Below, piece by piece: positions 57,664 to 64,000 of a stretch of DNA of 64,000 nucleotides (its first letter is position 1; every line of letters begins with the position of its first letter). The notes below the pieces were generated by a model, which was not told where the DNA came from, ran no database searches, and worked only from the letters and a program-made list of their open reading frames with translations. The translations under genes were made by a program, and so were the position numbers. Source of the stretch: Ceriagrion tenellum (Eukaryota > Arthropoda > Insecta > Odonata > Coenagrionidae); NCBI GenBank assembly GCA_963169105.1, contig OY720639.1:92020559-92084558 (forward strand). Direction: 5' to 3'.

Positions 57664-60600
57664 CTCAATATGTCAAAATTCCAATAAGTAACCTCGGAAA
57701 CCATTGAAGATTTGCAAGAGCTAACTTTCGACAAGCGAATGGTCATATGGGAAAATCGGGAAAATGAGTAAGGTGGATATAAGCATGGAGTCTGCGTTAG
57801 CTTGTTTTAAAGAATAGACGCTAAAAGGGCCGCAGCTTGACGTCCAATGTCACAAACGGAGTACCTACTGATATTCACTCGATTTTCTACAAGGTACCCA
57901 AGTAGGAATCAGTTTACTACGAAAATTATCTGTCACCTCGGGATTCCATTTCGGGTACTTGGGATGAGAAGCTATATATAGATGGTTCCTTAAGGAATCT
58001 ACAACCCACCCCTTCGAACCCCAACAGCCAGGTAAATAAGCATTAAAATAAACACTGGTGACCCTCTTTTGCAACCATATTGTAAAAAATATGAAACAAG
58101 TAGCATATAAGTGCATAGAAATCTATATGAATGAGAACTGAAAAATATCTCTAGTATAAGACAAATGTTTCCTTTCCACAGAGTGTATACGGCTCAATGA
58201 TGAAGAAATTAAGGGACGGTGAAAAGCTTATATTTTTTGAAATATGTATCTGCTTAATATCTTCATAAAGGTAAAAAAAGCTATAATAAATAAAGTACAA
58301 ACATTAATACTGATTATTTTAATTTACAGCCAATTACTATGGCGACATTAGTAAGCACAAGATACATTTGTTCATTTAATTTTGCTAAAGATATGTTAAA
58401 TCAAACAGGTAAAAGCCATTGTGTTTTATCTAAAAAGCGATATATGATACTAATTCGGCGTAACTCGATAAAAACCCGTAATGTATTTCATAATGAGAAA
58501 GTTAAGGTAGCTGATTCCGCGCATTATTTTCTCATACCGATTCAGGTTTTGGCATATTATGCCATTTTCAAGACATATTGAAAAAAATCATTATCTGCGG
58601 AAATCTAGGTCGATTTCAAAAAAATTAAGACTGAAGTCAGACTAAATCACCCTTTTCCATTAAAAAATTATTATAAAATTCGAAAAATGTTCAAGAAAAT
58701 AACAAATATAGTAAAAATAGGCCGTATTGTCATTTCATGAATCATACATTAAAAGAGAGCAAGAAAGCTATCAAATATAATGTGTCAGTGACACCGCATA
58801 AGAAATTTCATACCTAAGTCATCATCGGAATGCACATTGATTACCACCGTGGCAGATGACACAGTCCATTCCAGCGCGACTGACGCGCTGCATATGGAGT
58901 ACTAAATTTGTGCCGCATTCCTTTTGAATCGCATAGCTGAAGAAAAGAAGAATATCTCTTGAGAGAATGACCAATCGGGCGGAGCGGCACGCGGCAACAG
59001 CCCTAGCCTTGCAACCGAGTGAGAGAGAAGGGAACACGATGATTGAGACGTGAGACTAATAATGTTTTAACGTTTCGTAATGGGACGCAAGCACGGAAAG
59101 AATGCGGGGAATGAGAGATTGAAGGCGAGAAGGATGTGGAGAGGGTTCTTGGACGAGTGCTTCGAGAACTACTTTCGTACAACCCCACACTCCCATCTGC
59201 CTCTTCACCCTCTTTTAATCTCGCGCGAATTCCAACACTGCCGACGCGATTTTAAGTGCCGACTCTGGTCGAGAGGAAGGGCGGATATGTGGCAGAATAT
59301 CTCACGAGGTGGGCGTTGGGTCATGAAAGCGAGCGAGCGTGTGGGAGCAGGGTGGAAGGGGTGAGAGACGGTTGAGAGGACCAGCGTGCCTGTTTGATCA
59401 CACAGAATTCATCCCTCCTCCTAAGAAACCGGCTGGTCAATAGCTCAAGAGCGTTTTGGGCGTATTTTTAAATAAATGTTCAATCTCCATAATGGTATGA
59501 GAGAAAAACGGACTAATAAACTTCCCCATTCATATTTATTTCGCAGTGATCAAGGTTTCAACACACATGGTCATATCATGAAAGTATAAAAACCTGAGTT
59601 TCCCAGAGAATTTTGTGTTTATCAGGATTCTGCAATCATATTACTGAGGCTATACCATTTTGCTCATACCTTTCCATAATATGTAAGTGCTTATCCTAGA
59701 TAATCGAGACGGAGTACGCTTTTCCGCTAATGTTGCCTTATTATTTCCAAAAAGGGCATAAAAATGTGAAACGTTTACCGCGTGGCCAAACCTGACGACA
59801 TCTGACAAATAATACTCTGAGATATTTAGCTGTTAAGAAATATTTTTTTGAGGAAAAGCCATTATAAATCTGAAAAAAAAACATTTGAACATCATCCCTC
59901 ACGCAAATCGTTCACTTTGAGCAGCTGATTGAGAAAAATGTCATCATACACTTTGTCATCACTCTGAAGCCTGACAATCGAAATAACAATTATCTTGATT
60001 AATCCCGCTCTATTCTTACATTTCTATGTATAGCACAACGGAATGGACGAATTAGTGGATGTAAAGCAAGAATATCAACCATCTCTTTGAAAGTTAAGGC
60101 AAGTAACTATTAAATATGCATTAGTTACATACTGCTATAGATTCTCCTCGATTTTGCTTTAGTTTTCATCGGGAATGCTGATAATTATTTTCTAAAATAA
60201 ATAAACAACGTATCTAAGGAAAATATATTTAAAAGAAGTGAGCACATGATGAATGATTTTATGTTATCGATAGATAGCATTGAAAATTGCAAAATTACTG
60301 CGTTAGCCCTCGAGCGCTTTAGCAAAAATGAGGCTGAACGAAGATGGCGAGCTTTCTTCAGCATCTAGCATTGGCCAAGCATAGCAAGCGCCCTCTTCAT
60401 CTGCTTCAATGTTTAAAACCATAGTCAGTGCCTATTAAACGAATGAAAATTTACTGCTTAGTTTTTTTCTCATACTATTATGGGGTGAATAGTCATTCAC
60501 ATTAAAATACAGTAACACGAGAAAATCATCACTTATCCGTGATATAGTTCATTCCTGTTTCTTGACGTAATATTTTTCGTAACCCATTTTACAAAATCAG

Positions 60601-60769
60601 CAGAGAAGCTCTCTATTATAAGCATAAAAAGTATAAAAGAGCAGATTTGAAAGATCCTTCCCACTCTTTCTTCATTTTGGTTTGCTTCCATTGAGGCATT
60701 AATATATTTATAAGGTTCTACGGTATTTTAATGCTAGAAGTGGTAATTCTGGAATATTTCTGAGCCTGC
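57664..60769. other. no recognised gene; CpG-rich ~58850-59390
   Basis: AT-rich apart from the CpG-rich part, where short ORFs open on both strands (59080-59364 plus). A weak hammerhead-like GAAACC word near 59550 was not accepted. Nothing else supported. Confidence 0.35.
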
Positions 60770-61460
60770 CTTCTCCCTTTACCCTGCGTAAAAAAGTATA
60801 CCGTTACTCAAACCAAATTTGACGATATTTAAAGGATGTTTTTTATATGTAAGACCAAAGGTATACAATTTATTCCCCCATTCATGCATTTATTCTAAGT
60901 CTGTGAAAATAATTTCGAAAAATGTACATTCTTGGCTTCTCACCAAAGAGAGTGTAGAGGAAATATAGTTGTTAATGTGTTATAAATAACTCCATAAAGT
61001 GTTAGTCAGTAGCTTCTTAAAGTACGAACTTAAATTGTCAAGTAATTGTCTTAGTCTCACTACATGATCGTTATGAAGTGAAAACAAAACATGTCATTAT
61101 TTGATGGTAGCCTTAAACAGGTTATCTTATTGAAAATGTAATATGCGTAAAAATACTATCGAAAAATGTACAGTCTTGGCTTCGAGCTAAAGAGAATGTG
61201 GAGGAAATGTCGAAGTAAATATTTTATAAATAACTCCATAAACTGTTAGTAATTAGCTTCGTAAGGTACGCATTTATATTGTAAAGTAATTGTCTTGGTC
61301 TCACTACATGAGCAATATGTATATTAAAGTGTAAGCATAACATGTTATTATTTGATGGTGACCTTAAACAGGTTCTCCTTCAAGGCTACTTAAAGTTACT
61401 CAAAATTTGCTATTGAGAATGTATACTGTGTTGGAGTAATAATAAAAACTATTATTATAT
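60770..61460 (+). pseudogene. CR1-like LINE C-terminus with duplicated 3' segment
   Basis: Reads FLYVRPKVYNLFPHSC, then KSVKIISKNVHSWLL and TKESVEEI to a stop at about 60968. P-K-V-Y-N-x-F-P is the last conserved LINE motif, and W-L-L-T-K-E a typical C-terminal word. The next ~244 bp repeat in tandem (unit 1 from 60916, unit 2 from 61160), so KILSKNVQSWLRAKENVEE appears a second time. It ends with TGTTGGAGTAATAATAA and an ATT-rich tail. Confidence 0.65.
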
Positions 61461-61767
61461 TATTATTATATATCTCAAGTGCATCGGAATATGACCAACT
61501 AGTTTATCTCTTTGCTTTGGTTAGGCATTTCAACTGTTCCTATCTTCGTCCAACCACTGTGATACTTCTTTATTGGTCACTCTAACAATCCATTATATCT
61601 TCAGTTGCCTCCTTAACCACCATATCTCGAAGACACATCAAATTTGCGTCTTTTCGCAACCTCAATCGCCCTACAGTAAAGATAGAAATTTCGTAAATCT
61701 TAGGTTTCAAATACAGCATTTTTAACCACTCTGAGGTCGTTTGAAAAAACTTTAGGAAAATTCAATA

Positions 61768-62051
61768 CTGGGTGATTCAAAAGCCTTGTTGTGATTACGG
61801 AAAATCAAAACTTTTTATTTTTCAACATGGATACATGAAACAAAGAGGAAAATGTTACTAAATACATCAAGTTTTATTTGTTATCGCTACAAATGTTCAG
61901 TATAGGCCACAATGAACTTTTGTGGCGATAGCAAATAAAACGTGATGCATTTAGTAACATTTTTATCTTTGACTAATGTATTTATGTTGAAAAATGAAAA
62001 GTTCTGATTTTCCATAATCAGAAGATTTCCAAAAGACTTTTGAATCACCCT
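61768..62051. mobile_element. hairpin MITE with TA target site
   Basis: A near-complete hairpin: left arm 61768-61899, right arm 61915-62051, loop about 15 bases. Ends CTGGGTGATTCAAAAG and its inverse; TA on both sides (61766-61767 and about 62052-62053). Mariner-like by its ends. Non-coding; the transcript would form a long hairpin. Confidence 0.8.
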
Positions 62052-62988
62052 ATATACTTCATCTGGGTAGAATTATGTGGAGAGTACCAGGCATGAGGAA
62101 ACATGACTAACTTCTTACGCAATGAATAATCCACTCGTCTAGTTTTTGCTAACTTCATTTGCTTACTAATTTTTAGACAAGAATACCGAAGTTAGGCGTT
62201 CAACACTTCTATGTACTACCTAATATGTATTTAGTTCAACTATAATTGTTCACAAAAATGAAAACTGTTAAAGGGTTTAAGCAAAGCTAACAATACATCC
62301 CTAGGATTGATCTGTAAATGAAATAGCAATGCAATGTCACCTAACATTTTTTTTCACTGGCAAAATTAGAAATTGCACCCATCGTAACGCAATTGAACTG
62401 ATGAGAATTTGGAAAGTACTTCCTGTCTTACCATATCTCACGCAAGGCTCATGAATTCGGAGGTCAGTGAATTGAGGATAGACGCAACAGCAAATCCCCG
62501 AGTCTCAATAGCTCTTTCATGAATACCTTCACATTCCTCTCAATTCGAATGAAATATCTGGAAAATAACTTAGTCGAAACAAATACTGCTGAAAAAACTG
62601 GAATGGTTTTTTTTCTAAATGTGATCCTCCGTTTAGGTAACTGTCAATTTATTACACCAAATTGCACGTGCTCATGATTAATAATTAGAATAAATATGAC
62701 GTCATGTTTCTTTTTGACTATCTAGCAGTTTAAATAGACAGCTGCCTTGAAGTAAAATCAATGTAAAACTTCAATAAAGACATTGACACGATATGTAAAG
62801 GATTAAAATTCTAAAATATAAATTATACCCTGTTCGAAACTTTAGATAGAGGGAACACAAGCATGGAATATTAATAATAATCCTTGGAAAACCATTACAG
62901 CCACAAAACTAGAATATGAGAATAAAATATACATATACAGTATGAAAACATTGCTTATTGATCTTATCTTTCAACTGAAAACATTATA
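62052..62988. other. no recognised feature
   Basis: AT-rich, no supported gene. Confidence 0.35.
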
Positions 62989-63694
62989 CCGGGTGTTTCA
63001 GGAGGGAAGTTCTAAACTTCTGGAGGAGATAAGGGAGGTGATTTTAAGCATCTTTTATCATAGCAACATGGGGTCGCAACTCCTTAGTTGGCAACGTAAA
63101 CATTTCTTCAGAAGTTATCCGCAATCACAATGAAAACACCCAATTTAAATGACTAATATCAATTGAGGATATTTGAAACTTTTCACGGTGGAGCATAAGA
63201 TATGTATTGCTATTGTTCTACTATCATCAATGCAAACGGTATCTTATTTTCAAGATGGCTCTCAAATGTTCGTCGAAATTTAATTCCTCAAAAACAAATA
63301 ATGAACTGTAATGCTCTTAATTTCAGAGATATCAAAAAATGTTTAACAATAACACTTTTAGTTATTTAGTTTTCTATTCATTGCAGCATAAATTATATCT
63401 CTATCTTTTCAAATACGAAAGATATGGTAACTTAACTGATGTTTATACAACGAGGCAAAAAATGTTCTTGTGGATAAGAGCTTTAATTTGCTTAGAAAAC
63501 CTCGGCAATTTGTGACACTAATCAAAACTTGCCTTTGAGAAAATACCTAAGGAGAATATGCAACCAAGGTTAGGTGCTGGTTGCTGAGAGTTACAAAGTT
63601 AACAGTCACAAAGACAACAAATACTCCATGTTGTGTCCATATTGGTAACCCTACCTCCTCCAGAAGTTTCGAACTTTCCTCCTGAAACACCCTG
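62989..63694. mobile_element. non-autonomous Tc1/mariner-like element, ~45-bp TIRs
   Basis: Ends CCGGGTGTTTCAGGAGG and its inverse (CCTCCTGAAACACCCTG), with further match through AACTTCTGGAGGAG, flanked by TA at 62987-62988 and 63695-63696. About 706 bp. No transposase is recognisable inside. Confidence 0.8.
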
Positions 63695-64000
63695 TATAGA
63701 TGAAATATTGATTTGGGAAAAAACAAAGGAAGCACTGACCATATACGTAAGCTTTAACACATACTTTAACGCGTGAACGATATAAAACTCAATTCTAAAG
63801 ATCACAAATTAGTTGTACCAGGAAATTCAACGCCGACCACGAAGAAGAAAATGTAAAGTAGATCGAGATTTCTCGGAAGGGCTACGTAATAGCTCAAAGC
63901 CTTCCTCTAAATATGGCTTATTTGCGAAGGTATTATGGGATAAAGAAACGAGAACGAAAAAGCACTATTTAACAAGTAAAGTCTATAGGTATAGGTTTTT
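63695..64000. other. no recognised feature
   Basis: AT-rich right edge of the window; nothing supported. Confidence 0.35.

Noticed and set aside
59545..59585. Possible twelfth hammerhead on the minus strand (GAAACC with a CATGATA-like core)
   Set aside because: The core lacks CUGANGA even with the U3-A8 allowance, and neither stem II nor stem III pairs well.
1..64000. CRISPR arrays, bacterial operons or phage genes
   Set aside because: No spaced short direct repeats, no dense coding, and eukaryotic transposon families throughout.

Overview
This window looks like intergenic DNA from a large, repeat-rich arthropod genome, probably an insect. The base composition is AT-rich, no convincing host exon was found, and almost everything recognisable is a transposon remnant. 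The families present (piggyBac, mariner, Penelope-like elements, several LINE clades, tRNA-derived SINEs, a gypsy-type solo LTR and foldback MITEs) fit an insect but do not fix the genus.

Layout. 1-400 holds the start of a piggyBac-type transposase on the minus strand, running off the window edge. 1.46-2.28 kb is a three-copy degenerate tandem repeat. 3.9-4.85 kb is a mariner with a deleted catalytic core. 6.6-7.4 kb has a foldback with a hammerhead-like core and a tRNA-like SINE head. 9.4-14.2 kb holds dispersed repeat pairs, a TA microsatellite, a LINE zinc-knuckle remnant and a LINE 3' end. 17.0 kb has Penelope-like terminal sequence. 20.3-23.3 kb is a duplicated tract into which a 600-bp inverted Penelope-like dimer has inserted, with a perfect 15-bp target duplication. 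23.7-24.8 kb carries SINEs, one as an inverted pair. 26.5-28.8 kb is a pile-up of RTE-like LINE pieces, one split by a solo LTR and another next to a foldback. 30.2 and 31.4 kb hold two more foldbacks. 37.8-40.3 kb has two LINE 3' ends meeting tail to tail, a cysteine-rich remnant and another RTE-like LINE. 41.4-42.4 kb holds a CR1-like tail and an inverted SINE pair. 47.9 kb is a piggyBac-type MITE with TTAA duplications. 50.1, 52.4, 61.8 and 63.0 kb are hairpin or inverted-terminal MITEs. 55.6 kb is another LINE 3' end. 57.5 kb is a palindromic foldback. 60.8-61.5 kb is a LINE C-terminus with an internal tandem duplication.

The most interesting thread is a set of hammerhead-ribozyme-like motifs, eleven in eight loci, nearly all inside foldback or Penelope-like elements. 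Hammerheads are known in Penelope-like terminal repeats. Several copies here keep stems I, II and III. Two independent loci carry a U-A pair in place of the canonical C3-G8 core pair, a compensated double change in the catalytic core.

The elements do not work together as a pathway. Their relationships are insertional: nesting, inversion and fragmentation. CpG-rich islands at about 5.5, 8.4, 14.3-14.8, 24.0, 30.6-31.2, 37.4-37.7 and 59.1 kb are the only hints of host regulatory DNA.
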